Assembly: GCF_004349055.1 (NCBI RefSeq)
Contig: NZ_SMKX01000005.1
Span: forward strand, 1-64,000
DNA length: 64,000 bases
Direction of reading: 5' to 3'
DNA from: Kribbella antibiotica
GTDB taxonomy: Bacteria; Actinomycetota; Actinomycetes; Propionibacteriales; Kribbellaceae
Shown: positions 50,813 to 59,014 of the stretch, piece by piece
Numbering within the stretch: position 1 is the first letter of the stretch
How the letters are laid out: each line of letters opens with the position of its first letter
Translations under genes and position numbers: made by a program
Notes under the pieces: generated by a model
The model's database searches: none
What the model was told of the DNA's origin: nothing
What the model saw: only the letters and a program-made list of their open reading frames with translations

Positions 50813-51985
50813 TTAAGGAATGCCTACCCCGAAGTCGCGGTTGGCGGTGGCGAAGTCCTGGAAGCCGATCCGGGCACCCGCCGTCCGGGTGGTGGTGCCG
50901 TTGGCGATCAGGCCGGCGTCGCCGCGGGAGTACATCGGGCCGCCGGAGTCACCGCCGCGGGCGGCCTCCTGGCCGTTCATCTGCTCGCCTTCGACGAGAT
51001 CTTCGCGGTCGTTGTAGAAAAAGAGGACCTTGATGTTGCAGACGGGTCCGCCGACCACACCGGCGCTGGTCTGGCCGCCTTGGCACAGGAACTGCCCGAC
51101 GTAGACGTGACCCCAGTAGGGGACGTTCTCGACGAGGCTGTCATTGCTGTTTCCGACGTAGAGCTGGAAGTCGACAGCGTTGGTGGGGATCAGGGCGATG
51201 TCGTGGTCGCCGTTCTTGGCGCCCATGTTGCCGATGTATTCGCCTTGCCGATCGGCGAACTGCTGCCCGGGTGAGCCACAGTGGCCCGCGGTCAGGATGT
51301 ACGGGCGGCCTTGGCCGTCCTTGACGCCGAAACCCGTTGTACAGATGGCTCCTGCGGACTGGTTCCACAGACCGGCACCGCCGATCCACGGCGACCAGTC
51401 GTCGTTGCGGGAGGTCTGCTTGAGCGGCTCTTCGGCAACAACCCGAACCGGTACGCCGGTGCGCTGCTGCAGGGTCTGTCCGAGCGCGGACGCGGTCTTC
51501 CGGTACGACGGGCTGACGCCCAGCACCAGGCCGCTTCCGTCCTGCGGATCCTTCACGGCGTCGATTCCGTTGCTGGGGTTGAGCTTCTGCCAGGCCTCGA
51601 TCGACCGGGCGGCTTTGTCGATCTCTGCCTTCGAGTGAAGGGCTTTGGCGATCCGTACCGGCGCAGTCCGGCCGGCGGAGGCGACCGCCTGCTGGATCCG
51701 GGTGGGCGGCGTACCTTTCCACCAAAGCACGGCGGCGTCATCAGCCAGCGTGACGCCGGCGTACCCGGCCAGGCCTGAAGATTCGGCGACGAGCTGGTCG
51801 GCAGCCTCGACGAACGGTCGCTGGGCCAGCATCTGCCGGTCAGCAGCAGACATTTGCTTGGCGACGGTTCGCGGTCCGGACGGGGTGAACTCGGAGGCCT
51901 GGGACGGCCCGGTGGACAACGTGGTCAGGAGGGCAGCGGCGGTGACAACGGCCGCTGTTCGAGCACTAACAGGTGGTTTGCGCAT
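50813..51985 (-). CDS. Secreted chymotrypsin-like serine protease (S1 family, streptogrisin-like)
   Basis: A 390-residue preproprotein: signal peptide (MRKPPVSARTAAVVTAAALL, cleavage near QASEF), an alpha-lytic-type prosegment (about 40-190) and a protease domain. Catalytic His is in ILTAGHCG, Asp in GDHDIALIPTN and Ser in ARGGDSGGPMYS. Cys residues flank the catalytic His (AGAICTTGF, GHCGS) and the third is in QFLCQGG, typical for disulfide pairs of streptogrisins. It would cleave extracellular protein. Divergent from the esterase gene at 52174. Confidence 0.92.
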   Translation of the reverse strand: MRKPPVSARTAAVVTAAALLTTLSTGPSQASEFTPSGPRTVAKQMSAADRQMLAQRPFVEAADQLVAESSGLAGYAGVTLADDAAVLWWKGTPPTRIQQAVASAGRTAPVRIAKALHSKAEIDKAARSIEAWQKLNPSNGIDAVKDPQDGSGLVLGVSPSYRKTASALGQTLQQRTGVPVRVVAEEPLKQTSRNDDWSPWIGGAGLWNQSAGAICTTGFGVKDGQGRPYILTAGHCGSPGQQFADRQGEYIGNMGAKNGDHDIALIPTNAVDFQLYVGNSNDSLVENVPYWGHVYVGQFLCQGGQTSAGVVGGPVCNIKVLFFYNDREDLVEGEQMNGQEAARGGDSGGPMYSRGDAGLIANGTTTRTAGARIGFQDFATANRDFGVGIP

Positions 51986-52124
51986 GAGCGGTCCTCACAC
52001 TGGGGGCGGTTGCGACCCACTGTGAGGAGCTTGCTACCGACTGTCAATACATCGTTGTCATCTTGCCCTGGCCGGTACCGGCACTTGCCCATTTCCCCCC
52101 ACCCTTGACTAGTTACACCTTGTA

Positions 52125-52141
52125 TACTTACGCTGTAAGTA
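52125..52141. promoter_or_regulatory. Inverted repeat TACTTAC-GCT-GTAAGTA upstream of the esterase gene
   Basis: TACTTAC (52125-52131) and GTAAGTA (52135-52141) make a perfect 7-bp inverted repeat with a 3-bp spacer, 32 bp before the esterase start. A TTGACT at 52105-52110 and TATACT at 52123-52128 are promoter-like but too close together for a standard pair. It looks like a TetR-type operator; the TetR gene at 53210 is the obvious candidate. Confidence 0.5.
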
Positions 52142-52173
52142 CACGCCGAACGACGAAATCTGGGGGGTTCTGG

Positions 52174-53172
52174 ATGAATCGACGAGTACTGATCGCCGGT
52201 CTGGTGGCCGCGTTCGCACTGGCCTTACCGCTGGAGCCGGCGACTGCTGCCGAGCCGCAGGCCGAAGGCACGAATCAGACCAAGTGGTACAACGGCCCTG
52301 AGGGTCAGATGTGGTACCAGGTGCACATCCCGCCGCAGCAGGCGGCTGGGAAACCGTTGCCAGTGGTGGTTTCGCTGCACGGGTGCACGATGAGCGGCTA
52401 CGGCCTGAACAACATGCGCGACCTGACGAACTTCAACCAGGTGGCCGACGAGAAGGGCTTCATCGTCGTCTACCCGACCCAGGACGTCCTCCGCAATCTG
52501 GTGGGCTGCTGGAACGCTTTCGAACCGGCGCACCAGCGTCGTGGCAAGGGGGAGCCGGGGCTGGTCGCGGGGGTGACGAAGAAGGTTGTCGCCGACCTGA
52601 AGGCAGACCCCAAGCGGGTGCACGTCAACGGTGCTTCCTCGGGAGCCGGCCTGGCCGTCATCCTGGGGGTCACCTATCCGGACGTCTTCGCGACGGTGAC
52701 TTCGGTCGCCGGTGGCGAGTACTCGCTCAACGACGTCGACCCCAACGATCTGGACGCGGTAACTCCGGTCGACACGGCCAAGCGTGCGTGGGCGGAGATG
52801 GGTCCTCGGGCCCGGCCGGTGCCGACCCTCGTCGTACAGGGTGACCAGGACACGACCGTGCGGCCGTTCCTCGCCGACCGGCTGGTGAAGCATTGGGCAG
52901 CCATCGACGATCTGGCGCTGAACAGTGCGCTCGACAACGACATGGACGCCGTGGCGGACAGCAATGTCACGGTCACGACTCCTGGGCTGAAGACGTACAC
53001 CCACAAGAGCTACGTTCCGCGCGACGGCGGCCCGAAGCTGATCGAGTACGTCACCGTCCAAGGCCTCGAGCACAAGTGGCCCGGCCCGGGGACCGGCGCG
53101 CTCGTCGACAACACCGGACCGGATCTGGCTCGGATCATCTGGACCTTCAACGCCACCCGGACACTGCCCTGA
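52174..53172 (+). CDS. Secreted PHB-depolymerase-type esterase (alpha/beta hydrolase, esterase family LpqC-like)
   Basis: The start is the ATG at 52174 (MNRRVLIAGLVAAFALALP), giving 332 residues. A signal peptide (cleavage near TAAEPQ) precedes an alpha/beta hydrolase with oxyanion strand VVVSLHGCTMSG, the cysteine-bearing NLVGCWNAF, nucleophile elbow NGASSGAGLA and a C-terminal VQGLEHKWPGPG with the catalytic His. The family covers PHB depolymerases and feruloyl or acetyl-xylan esterases; the substrate cannot be fixed. It lies upstream of a TetR gene, and an inverted repeat occupies its promoter. Confidence 0.85.
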   Translation: MNRRVLIAGLVAAFALALPLEPATAAEPQAEGTNQTKWYNGPEGQMWYQVHIPPQQAAGKPLPVVVSLHGCTMSGYGLNNMRDLTNFNQVADEKGFIVVYPTQDVLRNLVGCWNAFEPAHQRRGKGEPGLVAGVTKKVVADLKADPKRVHVNGASSGAGLAVILGVTYPDVFATVTSVAGGEYSLNDVDPNDLDAVTPVDTAKRAWAEMGPRARPVPTLVVQGDQDTTVRPFLADRLVKHWAAIDDLALNSALDNDMDAVADSNVTVTTPGLKTYTHKSYVPRDGGPKLIEYVTVQGLEHKWPGPGTGALVDNTGPDLARIIWTFNATRTLP

Positions 53173-53209
53173 TGCAGGCCTTGAGCCTGCGCTAGCGCGA
53201 GAATGCCCT

Positions 53210-53827
53210 ATGGGCACTCAGGCGGAACGCAGGACCCGGATGACCCGGGAGACGCGGGGCGCGCAATTGCTGGACGTGGCCGAAGGGCTGTTCGCTGTTC
53301 ACGGCTTCGAGGGCACGTCCATGGAAGACATTGCGCGCCACGCGGGCGTCACCCGGCCTGCGGTCTACCAGCACTATTCGACCAAGGACGCCATCTACCT
53401 GGCGTGCGTCCGCCGCGCCCGCGACGAGCTCGAAGAGAAGATCCGCGAGCCCGAGGTACTGCTTGAGGCCGGCGCCGGGATCGGGCCGGTGATGGAGCGT
53501 GCCGGTGAGGTCTTCTTCTCCTTGCTGGAAAGGGATCCCCAGCGCTGGATGGTGCTCTTCAATCCGAGCATCGCCCTCTCGAAGGACCTCTCCGAGCAAC
53601 TCACCGAGATGCGCCGGCAGACCATTGTCCGGATCGCGGGCATGCTCCGGCACTTGCCGACCGAGGACGACGTACGGATCCTTGCTTTCTCGTACGCCGT
53701 CAGCGGGGTCGGCGAGCAACTCGGCCGCTGGTGGCTCGCGAACCCCGAGGTTCCGCGGGCCGAGGTCGTCGCACTCTTCCGCGACTTCACCACCGGCGGC
53801 CTCACCCAATGGCTCAAGGCCGATTGA
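53210..53827 (+). CDS. TetR/AcrR-family transcriptional regulator
   Basis: A 205-residue regulator. The N-terminal helix-turn-helix is clear (LLDVAEGLFAVHGFEGTSM, then IARHAGVTRPAVYQHYSTKD). The C-terminal half is an all-helical ligand-binding domain without recognised family. It lies 37 bp after the esterase gene on the same strand and probably represses that gene through the 52125-52141 palindrome. The DUF167 gene starts within its stop codon. Confidence 0.88.
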   Translation: MGTQAERRTRMTRETRGAQLLDVAEGLFAVHGFEGTSMEDIARHAGVTRPAVYQHYSTKDAIYLACVRRARDELEEKIREPEVLLEAGAGIGPVMERAGEVFFSLLERDPQRWMVLFNPSIALSKDLSEQLTEMRRQTIVRIAGMLRHLPTEDDVRILAFSYAVSGVGEQLGRWWLANPEVPRAEVVALFRDFTTGGLTQWLKAD

Positions 53828-54105
53828 GCTTGCGGATCTTGCTGAGGGTCAAGCCCGGCGCCTCCCGGACCGCGGTCAACGGCCGGTACGACGGCCCTGG
53901 CGGTCCTGCGCTCGTTGTCGCGGTGTCGGCTCGCGCGGTCGAGGGGCAGGCGACGAAGGCCGTGCTGGCGGCGGTCGCGGCGGCCTTCGCTGTCCGGCGG
54001 TCGGCCGTCACATTGGTGCGCGGGGCAACGAGCCGGGACAAGCTGGTCGAGGTCGACGGTGATGAGGCGGCGCTGAGCTCGAGGCTGGCCGAACTGCTCG
54101 GTTGA
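53824..54105 (+). CDS. DUF167 (YggU-like) protein
   Basis: I use the TTG at 53824 (TTGA overlap with the TetR stop), giving a 93-residue product beginning LSLRILLRVKPGASRTAV; an ATG at 53809 adds five residues. The DUF167 pattern is present: RVKPGA, VAVSARAVEGQATKAVL, VRGATSRDKLVEV. The family is small, widespread and of unknown function. Translational coupling suggests co-expression with the TetR regulator. Confidence 0.8.
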   Translation: MSLRILLRVKPGASRTAVNGRYDGPGGPALVVAVSARAVEGQATKAVLAAVAAAFAVRRSAVTLVRGATSRDKLVEVDGDEAALSSRLAELLG

Positions 54106-54253
54106 GGATGGAACTTTTCCGCCGGTTGTGCCATCACCGATGGACCTCCGAGGCCTGGAGTTCCATCCGAAAAGCATGCTTGTAAGCGTTTGCCGATCGG
54201 TGTTAGCGTCCCCTCGCTGTGCGTGAGGCACGCACCTTTCTGGGGAGGACGCC

Positions 54254-55936
54254 ATGGGCTGGGTTCAGGATTATCAGCCGGCCGGACCGCTGTGGTTGTC
54301 GGCCCTACTGGCCGCGTTGCCGGTCTTCGTCCTGCTGATCGCGCTCGGTATCGTGCGGCTCTCGGCGCCGATCTCGGCGGCGCTGTCGTTGCTCACGGCA
54401 TTGATTGTCGCGCTGGTGGTCTACGGGATGCCGGCCAAGCTGGCGTTCGACTCGGCCGCGATGGGGGTGGTCTTCGGCGTCTGGTCGGTGGCCTGGATCG
54501 CCTTCCATGCCGTGTATTTCCACAACGTCACCGTGGCGACCGGCCGGTTCGAGCAGATCAAGGCGGTGCTGGCCGGGTTCAGTGAGGACCGTCGGCTGCA
54601 AGCACTGCTGATCGCGTTCGGCTTCGGTGCGTTGCTGGAGGGCGTCGCGGGTGGCGGTTCGCCGATCGCGATCACTGCGGCGATGATGGCGGCGCTTGGT
54701 TTCCCGCCGGTTCGCGCGGTCGTGCTGGCGTTGCTCGCCAACACCGCGCCGGTGGCCTTTGGTGGATTGGGCAACCCGCTGATCGTGCTCGGCCGGTTGA
54801 CCGCGCCGATCCTCGGCATGGAACAGGGGGAGGCAACCGACCTGTACTCCTCGATGGTCGGCCGTCAGCTGCCGCTGATCGCGTGGGTCGTCCCGGCATT
54901 CCTGGTGATCGTGATGGCCGGCTGGAAGCGGATGATCGAGGTCTGGCCGGCTGTCCTGACCACCGGTCTCTCCTTCGCCGTCATGCAGTACGTGACCGCC
55001 AACTTCATCAGCCCCAGCCTCGTCGACGTCATTGCGGCCCTCGCGGCGATGGGATCGCTGTGGGTGCTCACGCGGTTCTGGCAGCCGAAGACGATCTGGC
55101 GCTTCGAGAACGAGAGCGCGCCGGTTGAAGAGGCCGCGCCGAAGACCGCTCGGACGGGTGCGGTCTACGCCTGGGCGCCGTACATCATCCTGATCGTCGC
55201 GATCTTCCTGTCCCGGATCGGCTCGATCATCAAGGGCCTTCCGGCCTGGCTGGACCTCAGCGCCCTGCTCCACAAGGCCGACTGGAAGTTCCCCTGGCCC
55301 GGCCTGCACAACCAGGTGATCCAGCACGCGCCGATCACCCCGAAAGACACGCCGTACGCCGCTACTCTCACCATCGACTGGCTGTTCTCGCCCGGCACGG
55401 TGGCACTGATCGCGGCCATCATCGCGGGTCTGGTGATGGGCGCCCGGCCTGGATTGCTGGTCGCGACCTACCGCAAGACGCTGCACCAGATGCGCTGGGC
55501 GCTGCTGACGATCTTCATGATCCTCGCGATCGCGTTCGTCATGAACTACTCCGGCGCGACCCAGACCCTCGGCCTCGCACTGGCCACAACCGGCGTACTG
55601 TTCCCGATCTTCTCGGCGTACATCGGCTGGCTGGGCGTCTTCCTGACGGGCTCGGACGCGTCCGCCAACAGCCTGTTCGGCCCGATGCAGGTCATCTCCG
55701 CGCAACAGCTCGACCTCAGCCCGATCCTCGCCGGCGCCACCAACACCTCCGGCGGCGTGATGGCCAAGATGATCTCCCCGCAGAACCTCGCCATCGGCGC
55801 CACCGCCATCGGCCAGAGCGGCAAAGAGGGCCAGCTGCTTCGAATGACCTTCTGGTGGTCGGTCATCCTCGCCTTCGTCGTCGGCCTGATCTCGCTGCTC
55901 CAAGCCACCGTCCTGAGCTGGATGATCCCCGGCTGA
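54254..55936 (+). CDS. L-lactate permease (LctP family)
   Basis: A 560-residue integral membrane protein with about 13-14 helices and the LctP blocks: LEGVAGGGSPIAITAAMMAALGF, FGGLGNPLIVLGRLTAP and FLTGSDASANSLFGPMQ with NTSGGVMAKMISPQN near the C-terminus. It imports lactate (and glycolate) with protons. GGGGAGGAC lies directly before the ATG. Its neighbour relations do not show a lactate dehydrogenase in this window apart from vanH; a link to D-lactate for the van locus is speculative. Confidence 0.9.
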   Translation: MGWVQDYQPAGPLWLSALLAALPVFVLLIALGIVRLSAPISAALSLLTALIVALVVYGMPAKLAFDSAAMGVVFGVWSVAWIAFHAVYFHNVTVATGRFEQIKAVLAGFSEDRRLQALLIAFGFGALLEGVAGGGSPIAITAAMMAALGFPPVRAVVLALLANTAPVAFGGLGNPLIVLGRLTAPILGMEQGEATDLYSSMVGRQLPLIAWVVPAFLVIVMAGWKRMIEVWPAVLTTGLSFAVMQYVTANFISPSLVDVIAALAAMGSLWVLTRFWQPKTIWRFENESAPVEEAAPKTARTGAVYAWAPYIILIVAIFLSRIGSIIKGLPAWLDLSALLHKADWKFPWPGLHNQVIQHAPITPKDTPYAATLTIDWLFSPGTVALIAAIIAGLVMGARPGLLVATYRKTLHQMRWALLTIFMILAIAFVMNYSGATQTLGLALATTGVLFPIFSAYIGWLGVFLTGSDASANSLFGPMQVISAQQLDLSPILAGATNTSGGVMAKMISPQNLAIGATAIGQSGKEGQLLRMTFWWSVILAFVVGLISLLQATVLSWMIPG

Positions 55937-56015
55937 GTTTGCAGCTTGCTGCAGGTCGATCCGCTGGGCAGTCGCCCATCGAGCTGGCATCCTGCTCCGG
56001 ACGATAGGGGGCAGG

Positions 56016-56525
56016 ATGCAGACGTACTTGTTGCGAGCACCGAGCTGGATGGTCGCTGTCATCTGTGGCGGTACGTTCGCCGTGATGATGACCGTGCTCG
56101 GGTTGATCAGCGATGTGGGCGGCACCTTCATCGCGCTGAGCGCCGTGATCGGCGGCGTTGTGACCGGCACCACCATTGCACTGGCAACCCGGAAGCAGCG
56201 GCGCGAGCAGCTCCGTATCCTCGAGCAACGACCAGTCGCGGAGTGGAAGCAGGTACGCCGAGCGATGTGGCGGGGGCCGGTGCCTGCCGACCCTGAGATT
56301 CGTGGGTCTGCGCTGGAGCTGGCGAGGACCATGTACGGCAGAGCTCACCGTTTCCGCTGGTGGATCACCATCATCCTCGCCCTGAACCTCGTGCTGTCGA
56401 TTGCGCGGGTCGCGACCGGCGACAATCCTTGGTATCTCTTGGCGGGCGTTGCGTGGGTTGGGGCGGTCGTCTCGCACTGGTACACCATCCGCCGCCTGCG
56501 GCAGCGGATCGCGCTGCTGCAATGA
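56016..56525 (+). CDS. Small multi-pass membrane protein
   Basis: A 169-residue protein with four predicted membrane helices: MVAVICGGTFAVMMTVLG, FIALSAVIGGVVTGTTIAL, then after a charged cytosolic loop WWITIILALNLVLSIA and YLLAGVAWVGAVVSHW. It starts with ATG at 56016 and ends in ATGATG, so a following frame could be coupled. No family is recognised. Confidence 0.7.
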   Translation: MQTYLLRAPSWMVAVICGGTFAVMMTVLGLISDVGGTFIALSAVIGGVVTGTTIALATRKQRREQLRILEQRPVAEWKQVRRAMWRGPVPADPEIRGSALELARTMYGRAHRFRWWITIILALNLVLSIARVATGDNPWYLLAGVAWVGAVVSHWYTIRRLRQRIALLQ

Positions 56526-56532
56526 TGGGGGA

Positions 56533-56795
56533 ATGGCTGCCAACGAGACCGCGCCCGTCCGGCGCCGGGTGCTGCAACGGCGGATCCACACTGGGCATGC
56601 GCCTCACCAAGCTGAAGGTGATCCGGCTCGACGGGTCTGCGCCGAGCCGTACGCACTATCTGATCCGCTACGCACTCTGGGTCGTCGACGGCCTGTTCTG
56701 GGCCATCGTCGCGCTAGTAGCCATCCTGGCCACGCCGCACCCGGCAGCGCGTGGGCGATCTCGCCGCCGGCACCATCGTGGTGAATGCGCGCTAG
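56533..56795 (+). pseudogene. RDD-family membrane protein remnant with frameshifts
   Basis: Fragments of an RDD protein are scattered over two or three frames. MAANETAPVRRRVL at 56533 resembles an N-terminus. STLGMRLTKLKVIRLDGSAP and the helix LWVVDGLFWAIVALVAILAT lie in another frame, and RQRVGDLAAGTIVVNAR ends at 56795 in a third. The first membrane helix is missing altogether, so this is a deletion-plus-frameshift remnant, not a simple sequencing error. Confidence 0.6.
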
Positions 56796-56828
56796 CGCTG
56801 CAGATTGCGGTGCCGCCCTCGGCACACC

Positions 56829-57074
56829 CTAATTGATGTGTACTTCGTAGATCTTTCCGTAGTTCTGCTCTTTGACCTCGTTCTTCGGGAAATTGTGCCG
56901 GTATTCGGAGCCGTCGCCGGGATTGTAAATGAACCAGCCGGCATTGTTGCCGCTGCTGGAACCGTGGACGTACGGCTGGTTGATGTTCGTCTCGCCGACG
57001 TTCGCGAAACAGCGCCGGGCGGACAGGGTGGCGCCGGGTTCGCGGAACGTGAACACCAGGTAGCCGCCCTCGAA
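56829..57074 (-). pseudogene. C-terminal remnant of an unidentified protein
   Basis: A frame of about 80 residues (LVFTFREPGATLSARRCF, VKEQNYGKIYEVHIN) is open at its upstream end until it meets the LuxR remnant at 57073 on the other strand. An internal ATG at 57054-57056 would give 75 residues. The abrupt junction suggests a truncated gene; its identity is not clear to me. Confidence 0.4.
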
Positions 57075-57225
57075 TCAGCAGGTCGCGAAGGAGCTGTTTC
57101 TGGTCCGCCGGACAGTCGAGTTCCATCTGTCCGGTGTCTACCGCAAGCTGCAGATCGCGGGCAGGCGGCAACTCACCGAGCTTCTCGGCGTCGGCGCCCG
57201 CCCTCATGTCTGGGACGAGATCTGA
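57073..57225 (+). pseudogene. C-terminal helix-turn-helix remnant of a LuxR-family regulator
   Basis: The frame reads NQQVAKELFLVRRTVEFHLS followed by GVYRKLQIAGRRQLTELL, a LuxR-type DNA-binding end. There is no start or upstream regulator sequence: directly before it lies the remnant on the other strand. A recombination or deletion junction at about 57073 explains both fragments. Confidence 0.65.
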
Positions 57226-57230
57226 CGGGC

Positions 57231-58481
57231 TCAGCCGAAGGCCGGCGGGCTGCCGTGGAGCGCTCGCTGGATGGAGTCGGGGTCGGTGAGGAAGTTGGGC
57301 AGCTGGTCCTCGGTGTCGTAGTAGCGGTGGAAGACCGGCGTTTGCGAGCCGGAGACCGGCGGGACGATCCAGCTCCAGTCGGCCGGGCAACTGCGACCAG
57401 CACGTTCCTCCCGCTCGAGATGGATCAGGAACCTGCGGGATTCGGTGTGATGGTCGGTGATGCTGACGCCGCTCGACTCGTACGAGTGCAGTACGGCGCG
57501 GTTGAGCTCGACGAGAGCCCGGTCCCGCCAGAGGGTCGCCTCGGATGAGGTATCGAGACCCATCCGGGCCGCGATCTCCGGGATCAGCGCATAGCGGTCG
57601 TTGTCGCCGAGGTTGCGAGCGCCGATCTCGGTGCCCATGTACCAGCCGTTGAAAGGCGCGGTCGGGTAGGAGACACCGCCGATGACGAGTCGGCTGTTGC
57701 TGATCACCGGGACCGCATGCCACCGCAGACCGAGGCCGGCAAACCACGGAAGCTCGGGATGTTCGAGCAGGACCTCGTGGATCGCGGACTCAGGGAGCTC
57801 GAACAGGCGCGGCCCCTCGGTGGCGGTCTCCACAACAAGGGGGAGTACGTCGAAAGGTCCCGGATGCTCGGGCGGTTGCCAGCCACGCCGAACGAGCTCG
57901 CTGGTGAAAGCCCGGTAGCGGGGATCCCCGATGACCTGGCCGTCGGGCTGGTCATAACCGGCGTACCGGATCAGTTGCTCGTTCCAGATCCGCGGGGCAT
58001 GGCTGGTTGGAGTCTCCGGTGCGAACACGCTGATCATCGGGCGGATCTTGCCGCCGTTGTGCGCGGTGCGCAGGTGGTCGAAGCAGTGCTCGGCGACCGT
58101 GCCTGTGTCGGAGACCAGGCGCAGGTCGCGCACCTGCAGGCTTTGCCAGTAGAGCCTGCCGATGCAGCGCGCGTTGTTGCGCCACGCGACGCGGGCGCCG
58201 AAGGTCAGCTCCTCCGGCGTATGCCAATAGGTGCCGGTCAGCTCGATCTCGCGCATCACCACCGTGATCCGCGAGCCTGGCGGTCCGGCCTGGTCGTTCT
58301 CGCCGTGGAAGAGCTGCAGGAATTCCTCGGCTTCTGCCTGCACCCGCTCGAGATCGGGGCGCCTCGGACTGATCTCAGGCTCGGCGCGATGCCCGGGGTG
58401 GTTACGTCGCGCCCGCACCCGGCCCGGTCCGGCGGATGCCGACCGGCCGGTCCGGGGTGCCTTGCGCCAGGCAAGGCTCAT
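57231..58481 (-). CDS. nos: Bacterial nitric oxide synthase oxygenase
   Basis: A 416-residue NOS oxygenase; no reductase domain is attached, as usual in bacteria. The heme-binding Cys is in AWRNNARCIGRLYW. PFNGWYMGTEIGARNL, LPWFAGLGLRWHAVPV and DWSWIVPPVSGSQTPVFH form the substrate and pterin site. The N-terminus has about 60 residues of Arg/Ala-rich extension before the family core (LERVQAEAEEFLQLF). It oxidises L-arginine to citrulline and NO and needs an electron donor. The ATG (58479-58481) overlaps the DivIVA-like stop, and a flavohemoglobin starts the operon: a possible electron supply or NO-detoxification partner. Confidence 0.95.
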   Translation of the reverse strand: MSLAWRKAPRTGRSASAGPGRVRARRNHPGHRAEPEISPRRPDLERVQAEAEEFLQLFHGENDQAGPPGSRITVVMREIELTGTYWHTPEELTFGARVAWRNNARCIGRLYWQSLQVRDLRLVSDTGTVAEHCFDHLRTAHNGGKIRPMISVFAPETPTSHAPRIWNEQLIRYAGYDQPDGQVIGDPRYRAFTSELVRRGWQPPEHPGPFDVLPLVVETATEGPRLFELPESAIHEVLLEHPELPWFAGLGLRWHAVPVISNSRLVIGGVSYPTAPFNGWYMGTEIGARNLGDNDRYALIPEIAARMGLDTSSEATLWRDRALVELNRAVLHSYESSGVSITDHHTESRRFLIHLEREERAGRSCPADWSWIVPPVSGSQTPVFHRYYDTEDQLPNFLTDPDSIQRALHGSPPAFG

Positions 58482-59014
58482 CGCTCGGTCCGAGGCGGCG
58501 CACTCCCGAGCTTCTGGTCGACCTCAGTGGCGAACGAATCCACGATCGACTGCATCTGAGCCTGCGCAGTCTGGGCATACGACCGCACCTGCTCCCCGGC
58601 GGTGTCCATGGCCGACGCGACGATCTGGCGCTCGTGCTCGCGCGCATGGCCGATCCGTTCGCGGGCGTCCCGGCTGACGTCCTGGACCATCTCCTCGACG
58701 ACGAGCTGCGCCTGGCTGAACATCTGGACGACCTGCTCGTTCACCCGGTCGCCGGCCTGCTCGTAGTGCTCCAGCTCCTCCCGCATCTGCCGCAGCTCTC
58801 CCCGGCCGCGCTGCAACTCGGCCAGCAGCCGCTCGTTGCGCGCCCGGGTTTCGTTGAGCTCAAGCTCGGCCTCCTGGACCTGGTCAGCCAGCCGATCGAG
58901 GTATCCGTAGACCTTGTCCGCGTCGAGTCCCCGCATCCGGCGCCGGAAGGCTTCGGACCGGATCTGCTGCGGTCCTTGGTACTGCGGGCCATGGTGGCGG
59001 TGCTTGATCGTCAC
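58478..59014 (-). CDS. DivIVA-domain coiled-coil protein
   Basis: A 178-residue protein with an N-terminal DivIVA-like block (IRSEAFRRRMRGLDADKVYG) followed by long coiled-coil helices rich in Glu, Arg and Gln (about 45-165). DivIVA proteins bind curved membrane or act as scaffolds. Its first 131 bases overlap the end of the flavohemoglobin gene in another frame, while its stop overlaps the NOS start (ATGA). It could anchor or organise the NO-metabolising proteins; that is inference. Confidence 0.82.
   Translation of the reverse strand: MTIKHRHHGPQYQGPQQIRSEAFRRRMRGLDADKVYGYLDRLADQVQEAELELNETRARNERLLAELQRGRGELRQMREELEHYEQAGDRVNEQVVQMFSQAQLVVEEMVQDVSRDARERIGHAREHERQIVASAMDTAGEQVRSYAQTAQAQMQSIVDSFATEVDQKLGSAPPRTER

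Noticed and set aside
54106..54168. 9-bp inverted repeat GGATGGAAC / GTTCCATCC upstream of the lactate permease
   Set aside because: The arms are 45 bp apart and short; chance occurrence cannot be excluded.
54305..56332. 675-codon minus-strand frame over the lactate permease gene
   Set aside because: Composition is Arg/Asp/Gln-rich, as expected for an antisense reading of a membrane protein; the plus-strand product is an unmistakable LctP.
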